Program-made: the position numbers and the translations under genes | Assembly (NCBI GenBank): GCA_011033025.1 | Contig: WFMF01000320.1 | Span: 143,276 to 207,275 of the forward strand | Direction of reading: 5' to 3' | DNA: 64,000 bases | From: Beroe forskalii | Lineage: Eukaryota > Ctenophora > Nuda > Beroida > Beroidae | The notes under the pieces: generated by a model | What the model saw: only the letters and a program-made list of their open reading frames with translations | What the model was told of the DNA's origin: nothing | Databases searched by the model: none | Shown here: in pieces, positions 1 through 10,865 of the stretch | Layout of the letters: every line of letters begins with the position of its first letter | How positions within the stretch are numbered: position 1 is the first letter of the stretch

Positions 1-169
1 TTGGAGATGGGGAAAAGTTTCTGAACAAATTTAAAACATGTGCTAGAACCTTCAGAATATTTGAAGACCAAAATTAGACTCTTCATTTTTTGATAAAAGA
101 ACCGAGTAAGCCACTTTTCCAGACAAACAATATCCTATCATATTCAATCTCTATACCTATCACTGTATA

Positions 170-514
170 ATGGAAATATTTAAGATCCTTAAATTTCATT
201 ATCCTATCCCACTTACACAAGCTATAATATTTCCAAGAGAGCAGACCACACTAATCCTTGATAAACCTTCTCAAACATTTATCTATCGATCTGCTGCCTT
301 ATGGAATGCTGTAGTAAAAAAGCTGAAAGTAACTGATTACTCAGATAATGTTAGCTCTGTCCGTGCAAGGTTCAAGCAGCTTCTACTAGGGCTTCAGCAT
401 AAGGACCTTCCAACTTCATGGAGCACTGAGGATTATAATGTAAAGCAAGTTGGCATGCCTCTCATAATTTTTCTTTTCTTCTTTTGTTGGACTGTAGCTC
501 TCTTATGTGAATGA
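170..514 (+). mobile_element. 3' remnant of a non-LTR retrotransposon ORF
   Basis: An open frame of about 114 codons ends at a stop near 512. The stretch around residues 38-50 (FIYRSAALWNAVVKKL) resembles the conserved YR-A-LWN block at the C-terminal end of LINE endonuclease/reverse-transcriptase polyproteins. It is followed by a basic, aromatic-poor tail, as in those ORFs. The frame is open upstream to at least about position 119, so the start is arbitrary. No reverse transcriptase core (YADD) is visible, because the window begins too late. I infer a 5'-truncated LINE copy. A host exon is less likely because no splice sites delimit it. Confidence 0.4.
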
Positions 515-1012
515 TGAAACTACACCCAATGAAACTCAACAGTATTAGGTAGGTATCGAGGTTGACTGGCCCTCATCTCATTTTGATCTTTAATAGTTGC
601 CCATTTTATTATTTATTGTTTGTTGATTGATTAATAAATTGATTTGCTATATTTTTATTTGATAGAATATTAAAGACAAGATAGTAAAAAATGATCCTCT
701 TTACAAACAAGTCCAAAGGCTTCTCAAAAATAGAACCATAAAATCAATGCTGGAGTAGTCTGCATCATCATCAAAGATATAAGTACCTGCCTAAGCAACA
801 GCAATATAGCCTAGTAATAAAGTTGCTATACAAAATTAAAAAACGTGGAACAGCTTGAGTTGTGGTGTACACAATAGCGAACAGCACGAGTACCCTTGTG
901 CCCTTAAGCTGTTCACAGCTCTTTGAGATGGTGCAGGCATACTAGCCTATATTTCGTGCTATGTTATATATTTAATTGTCCTGTAAAGATTGGCGCAAAT
1001 ATTAATTTTCTT
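515..1012. other. No gene seen; AT-rich flank of the retrotransposon remnant
   Basis: AT-rich sequence with several stop codons in every frame and no recognisable exon. It may be the 3' UTR or flank of the upstream LINE remnant. Confidence 0.4.
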
Positions 1013-1015
1013 GTT

Positions 1016-1258
1016 TTACTGAATTTTCTTGTTTTACTGAAGGAGTCTTTCAGATGAAGGAGTCTTTCAGATGAAGGAGTCTTTCAGATGAAGGAGTCTT
1101 TCAGATGAAATGGTCTTTTAGATGAATGAGTCTTTCCTAGGATCAAAGAGTCTTTCCCAGGATCAAGGAGTTTAACCCAGGATCAAGGAGTCTTTCCCAG
1201 GATCAAGGAGTCTTTACCAGGATCATGGAGTCTTTCCCAGGATCAAGGAGTCTATTAC
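1016..1258 (+). repeat. Two adjacent short tandem arrays (17-bp and ~20-bp units)
   Basis: An 18-bp duplication (ATTTTCTTGTTTTACTGA) leads into four to five copies of AAGGAGTCTTTCAGATG. About six copies of a related unit, AAGGAGTCTTTCCCAGGATC, follow. Each unit contains a pyrimidine run followed by CAG, i.e. a 3' splice-acceptor-like string, but I cannot identify an adjoining exon. Confidence 0.9.
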
Positions 1259-1808
1259 AGTATTTTTCAAATATTTAGAATAAACTAAGTGTAAAACAAA
1301 TTTGATAAAATACTGGAAAATAAAAAAAATTGATGGAAACTAAAAGGCGAAAGCAAAGGTATAATATAAGAACTGGCCTTATTATGGGTCAAAAGTTATT
1401 ATTATTAAAAATCAAATTTCAAAATATATTCAACATAAAATCAAGTCTCATCATCACATCAAAATTCTAGTTAGTATAAAATTCATATATAATAAAGAGA
1501 TAACTTTTCTGACACACAAAGTTCATCACCCAACTAATACTCTGCTTTTGGTATCAGATTTAATTCAGGATCGAGGAAACTCTCCCATCATCAATATAAT
1601 GAGTGTATCCCAAGGACTATCCTAAGTCAAGGTATGTTGGTAACTTAAAGCACAGCACAACAATTAAGAAATAACCAAAAACATGCAGACAGCAGAATAT
1701 TCAAACTGACCAAACTTGTATAATCTTTGGCAGATAAGCTAATATATTTGAAAGTTCATTGTGCATATACACCAATTTGCAATATTAATATTTGCAGGGC
1801 CTAACGCC
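1259..1808. other. No gene seen
   Basis: AT-rich sequence without long open frames, exon-like segments or obvious repeats. Confidence 0.4.
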
Positions 1809-1892
1809 GCGCACTCCAGCTCCTTGCTCTAACCAGATCTCTAGTTTTACGTAAAACTAGAGATCTGGTTAGAGCAAGGAGCTGGAGTACGC
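1809..1892. repeat. Near-perfect ~80-bp palindrome
   Basis: The two halves are reverse complements with no spacer. The centre is TTTAC|GTAAA at 1850/1851. The first 38 bases of each arm match without a mismatch, then one mismatch precedes a GC-alternating end. It would extrude as a cruciform or form a long RNA hairpin. A second, smaller hairpin (CCCTGGTTA ... TAACCAGGG) follows at about 1900-1940. Confidence 0.93.
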
Positions 1893-1982
1893 GCGCGCGC
1901 CCCTGGTTAGGGGAATCCAGCTCCGTGCGCGTAACCAGGGTCCTGGTTAGGGCAAGAATCATGTATCACCAGCTGGCGAGAA

Positions 1983-2064
1983 CTTGTCTGACGTCGTCTG
2001 CGAGTCATGGCGGCGCGCGCGCACACGAAGGGATCAGGCCTAGCCTAGGCAACGCCTGACAAAA
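1983..2064. repeat. Dispersed GTCTGACGT/GGCAACGCCTGAC hairpin element, copy 1
   Basis: It starts with TTGTCTGACGTCGTCTG and ends with AGGCAACGCCTGACAAA around a GC-rich core with alternating GC. The same end sequences recur at 14028-14085, 49440-49565 and 49681-49760, so this is a dispersed small element that can form a stem-loop. It has no coding potential. Confidence 0.7.
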
Positions 2065-2223
2065 CGCAGCGAGAACAGGAGTATACACTTATACGTGTTT
2101 GGCAACTTTCAATGAAATTTTGTTAATTGATGATTCTATATTTTTAATATTCTAATTAAATTACTTGTTTTGACGTTAAGTCTTTTTCAGGCTTGATTTT
2201 GATAAATTCAAGTTAATTGAGTA

Positions 2224-2406
2224 ATGGATTTTGTATGCCTGTGTCAAAGGGTGTGTTTTATAATGAAATGCCAATTTATTTTTATAATTGTATTGCATTG
2301 TATTGTGGCACAACTGGAAACAGGAAACTACACAGATAACAACACAAGGCATTTTTCACATTATGTAGTCAATTTTTGGCCGATTTTAACCCCCTCCCCC
2401 TCGTAA
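2224..2406 (+). other. Short hydrophobic ORF of doubtful reality
   Basis: A 60-codon frame is rich in Cys, Phe and Ile near its start and could pass for a signal or membrane segment. It has no family resemblance, no delimiting splice sites and no neighbouring exon that I can join to it. I keep it only because it is the sole open frame in this 300-bp stretch. Confidence 0.12.
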
Positions 2407-2491
2407 TCAAGTTTACAGTAGTTGTATTTGTTACAATAGCATGTAATGTAATCATCCCCCTCCCTCCCCCTAGGTAATTACGTAATTACCC

Positions 2492-2671
2492 CAAGAGAAA
2501 TGGTGTCTGTTGATGAGGTAGGATTACTGAACCCTGCTCTAGACTGATCAGAGATCAGGTAACCTGTATCACGCAATAATGCAAGGGCCGTTGCTATGAG
2601 ACATAGTTCATCTGATCTGCCTATACAGCAGGGGTCAACGCCTACCTCATCACCAGACACCATTTCTCTTC
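2492..2671. mobile_element. MITE-like element with 30-bp terminal inverted repeats
   Basis: A 180-bp element bounded by AAGAGAAATGGTGTCTG and its reverse complement. The inverted repeats extend over 30 bp with one mismatch and include GATGAGGTAGG. Inner segments (ACCCTGCT near 2530 and AGCAGGGGT near 2628) also pair, so the whole element is an imperfect foldback. No clear target-site duplication is visible and there is no transposase, so it is non-autonomous. Confidence 0.75.
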
Positions 2672-3083
2672 TGTTGCTATCTGATTTGTTGCTAGTCCTT
2701 GGTCTATATAGAGTGTAGTTTCGGGTTGTGCCTTCGCATTATTGTTTCTTTGTTTGACACTGGATCTCACTCTGCTCATTGACATCGTAAGTCAAATCTA
2801 GAAAAAATGTGTGTGCAAGATCATGACATGACAGGTCATGTCAAGATGAGTTAGGATTTTCTTCCATCCCCAGTTCTAACTAATCCCCCACTTTTATGTT
2901 ATGTTTGATCTTATCTCAAAAATGACAAATTGTCAACATTGATTCATAAACTCTAAAATCAAATCACTAGCAAGTTTGTTAGTTTTTAATATTTACAGAC
3001 CCATTTGTGTTACATTATTGTGAAACCTTTATATTATTATATTAAGCCAGATGTCTGAGCTCAACACATAAATTGAGGATAGC

Positions 3084-3833
3084 ATGGCTACAGTTTCTCC
3101 TTGTTCTCCAACTCATAAAGATGGAGATGAAAGTCACACAGTACAAAAAGGGATAGGTTCTAGCAATGCTACTATAAGACGATCCTTTGTCCGCAAAGTT
3201 TACACTATTTTAAGTATTCAATTTCTTGTTTCAGTCACAGTCATTCTTGCAATGAAGTTTGCCTTAAGGAAAGCTTTCTTTGACAATGAAGCTCTACAAG
3301 GAAGGGTTTTCATTGCTCAATGGGTATGCCTTGGTTTATGTCTTGTTATTCAAATAAGCCTGGTTTGCTTTGAAGGAATAAGAAGAAGACATCCCATCAA
3401 TATCATTGCTCTTGCATTGTTCACACTATCTTTGTCAGGATTTACTGGCTGCATCACTCTGTACTATAATGTTAATGCAATTCTAATTGCTATGGGATCA
3501 ACTTGTATTATCACCATTGGACTAACACTGTTTGCTTTTCAAACAAAGATTGATTTTACTAGTAAACTTGCCTATCTTGTTGATTTGTTCCTTGTCTTCA
3601 TGTGCTTTGGTGCCTTCTCAATCATCTTTTGGGGTGCCATCATGGAAGTTGTATTTGGTATGATTGGTGTCCTCATATTCAGCCTCTTCTTGGTCTATGA
3701 TACTCAAATCATGTTAGGTGGCAAACTATATTTCCTTTCAGAAGAGGAATATATTTGTGCTGCTTTGTCTATTTATATTGATGTTATCCAGATATTTTTC
3801 TATAGTCTTCCCATGACCCAGGGCCGCCATTAA
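3084..3833 (+). CDS. Lifeguard/TMBIM (BAX inhibitor-1 family) membrane protein, single exon
   Basis: The 249-residue protein has a short hydrophilic N-terminus and seven hydrophobic segments at about residues 39-60, 76-97, 104-125, 130-152, 160-181, 185-206 and 222-241. IRRSFVRKVYTILSIQF before TM1 and LVYDTQIMLGG followed by EEYICAALSIYIDVIQIF near the end are the family signature. Asp in YDTQ and in YIDV correspond to the di-aspartyl pair implicated in pH-sensitive Ca2+ leak in this superfamily. Known members sit in ER, Golgi or plasma membranes and temper apoptosis and Ca2+ stores. The gene is intronless here, unlike its neighbours, which may mean a retrocopy. The last residues (after IFFYS) depart from the usual FLYILQ-type ending, so the extreme C-terminus may be altered. 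The start is the first Met in an otherwise closed 5' context. Confidence 0.93.
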   Translation: MATVSPCSPTHKDGDESHTVQKGIGSSNATIRRSFVRKVYTILSIQFLVSVTVILAMKFALRKAFFDNEALQGRVFIAQWVCLGLCLVIQISLVCFEGIRRRHPINIIALALFTLSLSGFTGCITLYYNVNAILIAMGSTCIITIGLTLFAFQTKIDFTSKLAYLVDLFLVFMCFGAFSIIFWGAIMEVVFGMIGVLIFSLFLVYDTQIMLGGKLYFLSEEEYICAALSIYIDVIQIFFYSLPMTQGRH

Positions 3834-4400
3834 AAGTCTGTTAAGATCACTTAATTCATCTAAGAATAAGCTTATGTAAATAAGCATCAATCGATATGGA
3901 TTTTATGATAATTATAGTCAGATGTTTTCTTCTTTAGTTAAGTCAATGATTTCATGATTTAGATTGTATCTAATAATATTTTTTTGGAAAATTTTATGTA
4001 ATATTTCAGATTCCTATTCTATTTTGCTAATGAAGTGGTTTTATTAGCTACCCTAGCCCCAAGCATAGATTCCTCCACTCTTACAGATTGACCAAATACA
4101 ATATCAAATGAACTTGAAGCTTAAGATCTTTATTAATCAGCTTACTACTCTTACCACCTAACTTAATGATTATATAGGTGATTGTTAAGAGAGATTTTGA
4201 TAATGATAGGTCATGATAAACCAAAAGGCAAAATGATGGGCAGTTAGACAAACAAATTATGATGATGTCTTTATTAATAGCGATAAAATAAATATAATGT
4301 TTGTTATGGAATAAATTATTAAATGGGTACACAATTTAAGGTGATTCAGAAGAAATCTATCATTTGGTAAATAGTAATAACACACAAGCAATTCTTTTAG
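3834..4400. other. TMBIM 3' flank; no further gene seen
   Basis: AT-rich, probably including the TMBIM 3' UTR. An AATAAA-like hexamer occurs near 4312. The minus-strand frame at 4081-4332 shows only compositional bias (Ile/Leu/Asn) and is not called. Confidence 0.4.
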
Positions 4401-5110
4401 GGTTTTAAATGGAGTGATGGCCTTTCAACAGAAGATAATAAGATAAGATCAGAAATGCGAAAATATTTCATTTGCTGCATATTGAAAATTCTAACTCTGA
4501 CACTATCAAAGACCTTCGTCGAATTAGATGTCAGTTTTTTCATTGATGACAACTCTTATGCCCATAGAATACCAGATAATTCCTATCTGAATATTTCCAC
4601 TGATGTGGATGGGTCTCCCATTGTCCACTTACCTGAGGGGGTCCCTGAGCAAGTGTTCTCAATCCTTGGCATTGCAGATGAACTGGTGCCCTTCCCAGGT
4701 TTGTAACTACCTATGCCATTATTTTTTTCGTCTCCAATTGCGTTTTTGTTTTAAAAGGTATGTAACTTCGCAACTGTTTTGTGGAAATGTCTGGTAATGT
4801 TAACCATTGATTTGATAGTTAGAAAACTTTTGAAATAGAACGCAGGAGAGACTGGTGATGTTCCACACAGTTGGTTTCGTTAGTAGGTAGGTACTTGTAA
4901 ATCTAATCATTCAGTGATCATATCACTGACCTGAGTCGAGTCAATTAGTTGAAGTTTCCTTCTATGAACTGTCTGGTTCTTCAGGTACCTGGACCTATGA
5001 CTCTAAATAATTTTATACAGGTTATGAAGAAGATTTGGTGAATGTTGAGCAGTCAGAAGATTGGTTACTTCATCCTGAGCACAGTCTAACTGAAGAAATA
5101 TTGAGAAAAC
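4401..5110 (+). CDS. Unrecognised protein, two internal coding exons
   Basis: Exon 4401-4698 opens after a TTCTTTTAG acceptor and closes at CCCAG|GTTTGT. Exon 5021-5110 opens after TTTTATACAG and closes at AAAAC|GTAAGT. The reading frame is open through both exons, and the phase-1 junction joins them without a stop, giving about 129 residues. That is good evidence for a real spliced gene. Recognisable blocks are WSDGLSTEDNKI, VHLPEGVPEQVFSILGIADE and EDWLLHPEHSLTEEILRK. The protein is acidic with one moderately hydrophobic stretch near residue 20 and no Cys pattern. I do not recognise the family. Upstream and downstream exons are missing from view, so this may be a fragment of a gene or a relic of a domesticated transposon. 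Confidence 0.45.
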
Positions 5111-6398
5111 GTAAGTGAGGTTTGTTTCACACAGAAATCGTACGAGTTTCTGTGTTTCTATTATTTTTTCTTGTAGTCAATTTGGCTCTTATCGACACTT
5201 ATAAGGACTAAGTGCCGAAAAGTCGTCGATCCAGCACCCGTGGGTGGTAACGCCTATAAGCACCTACTGAAGTTGATTATTCCCTTGGGAATAATCAAAA
5301 ACATTAAAGTGTTGTGAAACCTGGCAATTGTCTGTGACATAGTATTCCCTTGGGAGGTGCCTTTGATCGCCAAGCACCTACCTCTAACTGCTTAGGAGTC
5401 AGAAGAAACGTCTTATGTGCGCCTGGAGGTAGTACCAGCGAATCGAAGCCTGTTACTTTAGGCGCCGATTCTGTGATTCAATAATTAAGATGTAGTGCAT
5501 TGTATTGTATTGTATTGTATTGTATTGTAGGTTCCCCATACTCGGGAGTATGGGGGACAGTACTCTGATGAGCACTGCCAGCACAGGGGCCACGGGACAC
5601 CACTAATAGCGCTGCAGGGATGCCACTGGTACCCTCGGTGTGCTCTGGATTTAGTGGGAACAGCATTTCAGTGACAGTGGCTTGGTGAACTTCACTGAGC
5701 AATGGGGGTCCGGGTGTTAGGCCAGACAAGCCGCCTTTACTACTGCACACTACAGTTTGAGTCAACTAAATTTCTGTCCAAAGCACTGAAAAGTAGATTT
5801 ACTCTCCCTGTCCACGTACCATGTGTCAGTCAAGAAAGTCAGAGTTTGAAAAGGGTTGAGCTGGGTTGCCTTCAGTAACAGGTAAAAGTCAAATTTAGAA
5901 GTGGTAAGAATTTCTTGTTTATTGGTAGATTATCAAAAAGTCAGGACCCTCCTGCTCTCCTGTCATTTTGTGTTAAGGTTTAGGTGTTTTAGACAAGTGT
6001 ACTAAGTATATAATATTTAGTTAGTGAATCGTTGTATTGCAATATAGTCCAATATAAATATATTTCAATGAACAACAAAATGAAAAATTTTGTGGATTCA
6101 GGTGATAGCATAGTTTCAGAGCACAAATCATAATGAGTGTGTTCGTAGGATTTATTATATTAAATTGGAGTATAATAGTAAGTAATAAGGAATTATACTT
6201 TTGGATCCGGAGTGGTAAGGACGCATACTTGTGGGAGTGGTTTGGTATGAGATTCGGCGTCCGCGCGCGCGGTTTTAGTTCAAATATGTAAACAAACTGA
6301 AACTGGAACGCTCCTGCACGTGCAGTTCACACCAACTTCACCTTCAGAAGCATGCCCTAAATTCTTATCACCAGGAGCAGCTATAATCGAAATACCTA
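5111..6398. other. No gene seen; short TGTAT microsatellite and scattered low-copy sequence
   Basis: A TGTAT/TATTG pentanucleotide microsatellite lies at about 5493-5529. ATTCCCTTGGGAATAATC at about 5279 is a small palindrome. GGAGTGGT motifs at 6208 and 6236 resemble the outer end of the inverted repeat that begins at 6399. The minus-strand frame at 5478-5765 shows no family features. Confidence 0.4.
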
Positions 6399-7576
6399 AA
6401 TACGTAACCACTCCCGCAAGAATGCCGTTAGTGTGTTACTACTGAGCAATGATAACACGGCTGTGTGTATCATACCATACCACTCCCTCAATCACCCATT
6501 ATCGTGTAGACCGGATATTTCTGCTAAATATTGGAATGACTGTATCTAACTACTCCGCCTAAGATTCTTTATCGTATAATGACCGAATGTAAATGTATAA
6601 TGTACATTACGGAAAACACACACACCTAACACACTCTTACACACGATATAGGTACGACATCTATCCTGGCCAAATTTTAATTTTCAGTTTTCAAAAAAAA
6701 CGAAAGGTTTGAAAAAATATACGAAAAAGTTGGGAATTTTTCCTGGGAACCAAGAACGATTTAACTTTTCGGTACCAACACCAATTTTCGATAAAATCCA
6801 ACTTCAAGTGGTTAATGGTTAGGATCACATGATAGCGGTCAGTGCCACACAAGCAAATGAGCGATCAGTACTATGCATCGGACCACTGGGATAAAAAACC
6901 TGACAGGCAGACGATAAAATTCAACTCCACTCTTTGGGCTGTCTTTCGATAACTTATCACGTTTACTGGAGGATAGTTCTTGCTACCTTAACCCCACTAC
7001 CAGTCCCCAATGAGCTGACTGCAAGTGCATGATTTTGACGATAAATTGCTTTTGAGTTTGGAAATGCTAGTTAATTTTACCTAGTACACGCCTCACGACA
7101 CAATTCTTATTCATTTGATTATTTTAGCATTCCGGTTATCTGTTCCATTTGCTATGCCTATCATATCCAAGAATGAAGAAGTTCCGATTATGATGACAGT
7201 GTAATTGGGCTGAAGTTTAGGTGTTTTAAAAAGCGATAACTTAAAACGTGAATACGATTTTCATAACCCGCCGATGAAAAATTCAGTCAATTATAGGTCA
7301 GGTAGGATCAGGAGACGCCAGAAGATCAGGTAGGATCAGGAGATGCCAGTAGGTCAGGCAGGATCAGGAGAAGCTAGTTGGTCAGGTAGGATCAGAAGAC
7401 GTTAGTACTTTAGTAGGTCAGGTAGGATCAAGAGACGCCAATGGCTAAAACAGTTACCTATTTGAGCTTTTAATTTAAGTTTTTCTAGTGGGTCAGGCAA
7501 GAAGTACCAGCTGGGTCACAGGTAAGTGTCTGCTGTCACCTATGGTCAGGCAATGGTCGAAAGTATTAAAGTATGT
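6399..7576 (+). repeat. Left arm of a giant inverted repeat (~1.18 kb)
   Basis: This arm matches the reverse complement of 9688-10863 at what looks like about 98% identity over its whole length. It opens with ATACGTAACCACTCCCGC and closes with GGTCGAAAGTATTAAAGTAT. The inner third holds four degenerate copies of a GGTCAGGTAGGATCAGGAGA unit. No ORF of note is present. The arms plus a ~2.1-kb spacer form a ~4.46-kb foldback. Confidence 0.95.
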
Positions 7577-7587
7577 TATATCTGATT

Positions 7588-7763
7588 TCTTGATGATTGA
7601 ATTGAAGTAGGTAAATTCTAATTTTCCTCTAATTGCGACGTACAAGGGAAACGAGAGGTTAATGGTCTTCAATTAAAATTCGATGTTCGACATCATCTTC
7701 CCTTGTACGTCGCAATTAGAGGAAAATTAGAATTTACCTAAGCTTCAATTCAATCATCAGTTA
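7588..7763. repeat. Inner inverted repeat within the giant foldback
   Basis: About 60-bp arms (including CTAATTGCGACGTACAAGGG and its complement, and TTGATTGAATTGAAG-type ends) flank a ~50-bp loop at about 7649-7696. It sits just inside the left giant arm, nested in the same orientation of symmetry. Confidence 0.9.
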
Positions 7764-8119
7764 AACAATGCGACTTACTGACTTATGAACATCAGACCGC
7801 TAGAATATCGGATCTGATTTTTTGTCCACAGTGCATGCAGGACGTGTGCATAATGGATTTTGAGGGAGCTGAATGGATTTCCAATGCTTAATTTCCATTC
7901 AGACCTTCCCCTTCAAGGCTTTACTGGTTCCACGTCTGGACATTCCGTCTGCAAGCCTCACTTTGTTTACAAAAAGGTATCCTAAAGTACCTGGGTTAGA
8001 ATTTTTGAGAACCTTTTGGTTCAAGAAAAGAGATGTTTATATTTATCAAGAATGGATCCATGTATCTACTATCTACCACCAGTTCACCAGATAACGTGTC
8101 TTCGGCAAAATTGCACCAC

Positions 8120-8895
8120 AGGAATATGACCAAAATTAGCCTCCATTAGCATCCATAGAGGCTGAATGGAGAATAATTTCAAAAATAAGCCTCACAACCA
8201 TTAGCCTCCATGGACATGGAGGCTAATGATTGCAATAGGAAGGCTAATTTTCGAAAGATAGCCTCCGCTGTGGAGGCTAATTAGCCTCCACTAGCCTCCA
8301 TAAGCCTCCACTCAGCCTCCATGGAAGTAAAATTTTGGTTTAGCCTCCACTGAAGAATTAGCCTCGGACACAGAAACTGAATCATAACATTTTAATATGG
8401 AGGCTATTTGGAGGCTATTTGGAGGCTTAGCCTCCATAAAACAAAATTTCGTGCTGAAACTGGTAAAATGTGCAATAATTTCTTAATTTTAAAAGCAGTT
8501 TATAGATTCAAACTATCAGATAGCTCCAAATATCCTCCACTCAGCTTCCACTAGGTTCCACTCAGCCTCCACTAGCCTCCGCTCAGCCTCCACTAGGCTA
8601 GTAGGCTCCACTCAGCCTCCACTAGTCCACTAGGCTCCGCACAGCCTCCACAAGGGTTCATTCAGCCTCTACTTGGCTCCACTCTGCCTCCACTGGACCA
8701 CTAGGATGCACTCAGCCTCCACTACGCTCCCAACAGCCTCCACTCAGTCTCCAGTAGGCACCAATCGGCCTTCACTAGGCTCCACTCAGCGTTCTCTCAG
8801 CCTCCACTAGCCCCCGCTAGGCTCCACTGACCACTAGCCTCCACTCAGCCTGCATTAGGCTCCACACAGCCACCATTAGGCTCCATATAACCATT
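8120..8895. repeat. Degenerate AGCCTCCA / TGGAGGCT array
   Basis: Dozens of copies of AGCCTCCACT(A/C)GGCTCCACTC occur in both orientations near 8120-8440, and mostly direct at 8530-8895. The period is irregular (about 9-25 bp), unlike the tidy arrays elsewhere in the window. No coding function is visible. Confidence 0.85.
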
Positions 8896-9129
8896 GGGGG
8901 GATTGTAGCCCAAAAAAAACAAGCCCTACCCTATTTTTCGATTCTTGGGCTAGGTTTTTTTGGTTTTTTTGGGTTACATTTTGGTCATTTCTGGGGCTTT
9001 TGCAATGAATTTTGACATAAAAATCTGTTGTTTTTGAACATAATTTTCACAGTCAGTGGCTTTAAAAGTTTATTTGGTGAATAGAAACGGCTTTTTTCAC
9101 ATTTTCAGAGCTTGAAGAGCTTAGGTATC

Positions 9130-9687
9130 ACCTAACAGTAAAATGCACAATATTGCCTGACTAACTGGTGTCTCTTGCTGACTTACTGGTGACTCTTGTC
9201 TCAGTGACTGGTGACCCATGTCAGACCCAGCTTGTAACTTTTGCCTAACTCACTGGTGACTATGACCTGATCCAATGGGACCTCAAACCTGAGCGGCTGT
9301 GACTCCTGGCTGACACGCTGAGTGCTGTCCAGCTTTGCAACTCTTGCCTAATTCACTGTTGACTCTGACCTGACCAACTAGGGCCTCTTTCTCTCTAGCG
9401 TGACTGAATTATGACTTTTGCCTGACCTATTGGCTTTTTGGTAACCTTTACCCGTTCCAGATGGCGATTCTTGCCTGACCAAATTGTGACCAAGTTAGGC
9501 CTTTTGCCTGAATTCCTCAATGACTGGTGAATCCCCATTACCTGATCTCCTGGGGCCTCCTACTTGACCTACTAGCGTCTCTCACCTGGCCTACTGACAA
9601 CCTTAGCTGACCTAATAAGGAATCTAGTGACGCTTCTTATCTGACCTACTTACTAATCATCTCTGACCTACTTGCGAATCTTACCTG
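9130..9687 (-). repeat. Degenerate TGACC-TACTGG-type array leading into the right giant arm
   Basis: Units such as CTGACCTACTGGCGTCTCC recur with high divergence and variable spacing. They are the reverse-complement relatives of the GGTCAGGTAGGATCAGG units in the left arm. The array therefore continues from the spacer into the right arm. Confidence 0.75.
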
Positions 9688-10863
9688 ACATACTTTAATA
9701 CTTTCGACCATTGCCTGACCATAGGTGACAGCAGACACTTACCTGTGACCCAGCTGGTACTTCTTGCCTGACCCACTAGTAAAACTTAAATTAAAAGCTC
9801 AAATAGGTAACTGTTTTAGCCATTGGCGTCTCTTGATCCTACCTGACCTACTAAAGTACTAACGTCTTCTGATCCTACCTGACCTACTAGCTTCTCCTGA
9901 TCCTGCCTGACCTACTGGCATCTCCTGATCCTACCTGATCTTCTGGCGTCTCCTGATCCTACCTGACCTATAATTGACTGAATTTTTCATCGGCGGGTTA
10001 TGAAAATCGTATTCACGTTTTAAGTTATCGCTTTTTAAAAACCTAAACTTCAGCCCAATTACACTGTCATCATAATCGGAACTTCTTCATTCTTGGATAT
10101 GATAGGCATAGCAAATGGAACAGATAACCGGAATGCTAAAATAATCAAATGAATAAGAATTGTGTCGTGAGGCGTGTACTAGGTAAAATTAACTAGCATT
10201 TCCAAACTCAAAAGCAATTTATCGTCAAAATCATGCACTTGCAGTCAGCTCATTGGGGACTGGTAGTGGGGTTAAGGTAGCAAGAACTATCCTCCAGTAA
10301 ACGTGATAAGTTATCGAAAGACAGCCCAAAGAGTGGAGTTGAATTTTATCGTCTGCCTGTCAGGTTTTTTATCCCAGTGGTCCGATGCATAGTACTGATC
10401 GCTCATTTGCTTGTGTGGCACTGACCGCTATCATGTGATCCTAACCATTAACCACTTGAAGTTGGATTTTATCGAAAATTGGTGTTGGTACCGGAAAGTT
10501 AAATCGTTCTTGGTTCCCAGGAAAAATTCCTAACTTTTTCGTATATTTTTTCAAACCTTTCGTTTTTTTTGAAAACTGAAAATTAAAATTTGGCCAGGAT
10601 AGATGTCGTACCTATATCGTGTGTAAGAGTGTGTTAGGTGTGTGTGTATTCCGTAATGTACATTATACATTTACATTCGGTCATTATACGATTTAGAATC
10701 TTAGGCGGAGTGGTTAGATACAGTCATTCCAATATTTAGCAGAAATAACCGGTCTCACGATAATGGGTGATTGAGGGAGTGGTATGGTATGATACACACA
10801 GCCGTGTTATCATTGCTCAGTAGTAACACACTAACGGCATTCTTGCGGGAGTGGTTACGTATT
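9688..10863 (-). repeat. Right arm of the giant inverted repeat (~1.18 kb)
   Basis: Reverse complement of 6399-7576, ending at GGAGTGGTTACGTATT. Differences from the left arm are a few scattered substitutions and small indels (for example around 10745-10765). The high identity implies recent origin or ongoing gene conversion between the arms. I see no convincing target-site duplication outside the arms. Confidence 0.95.
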
Positions 10864-10865
10864 GA

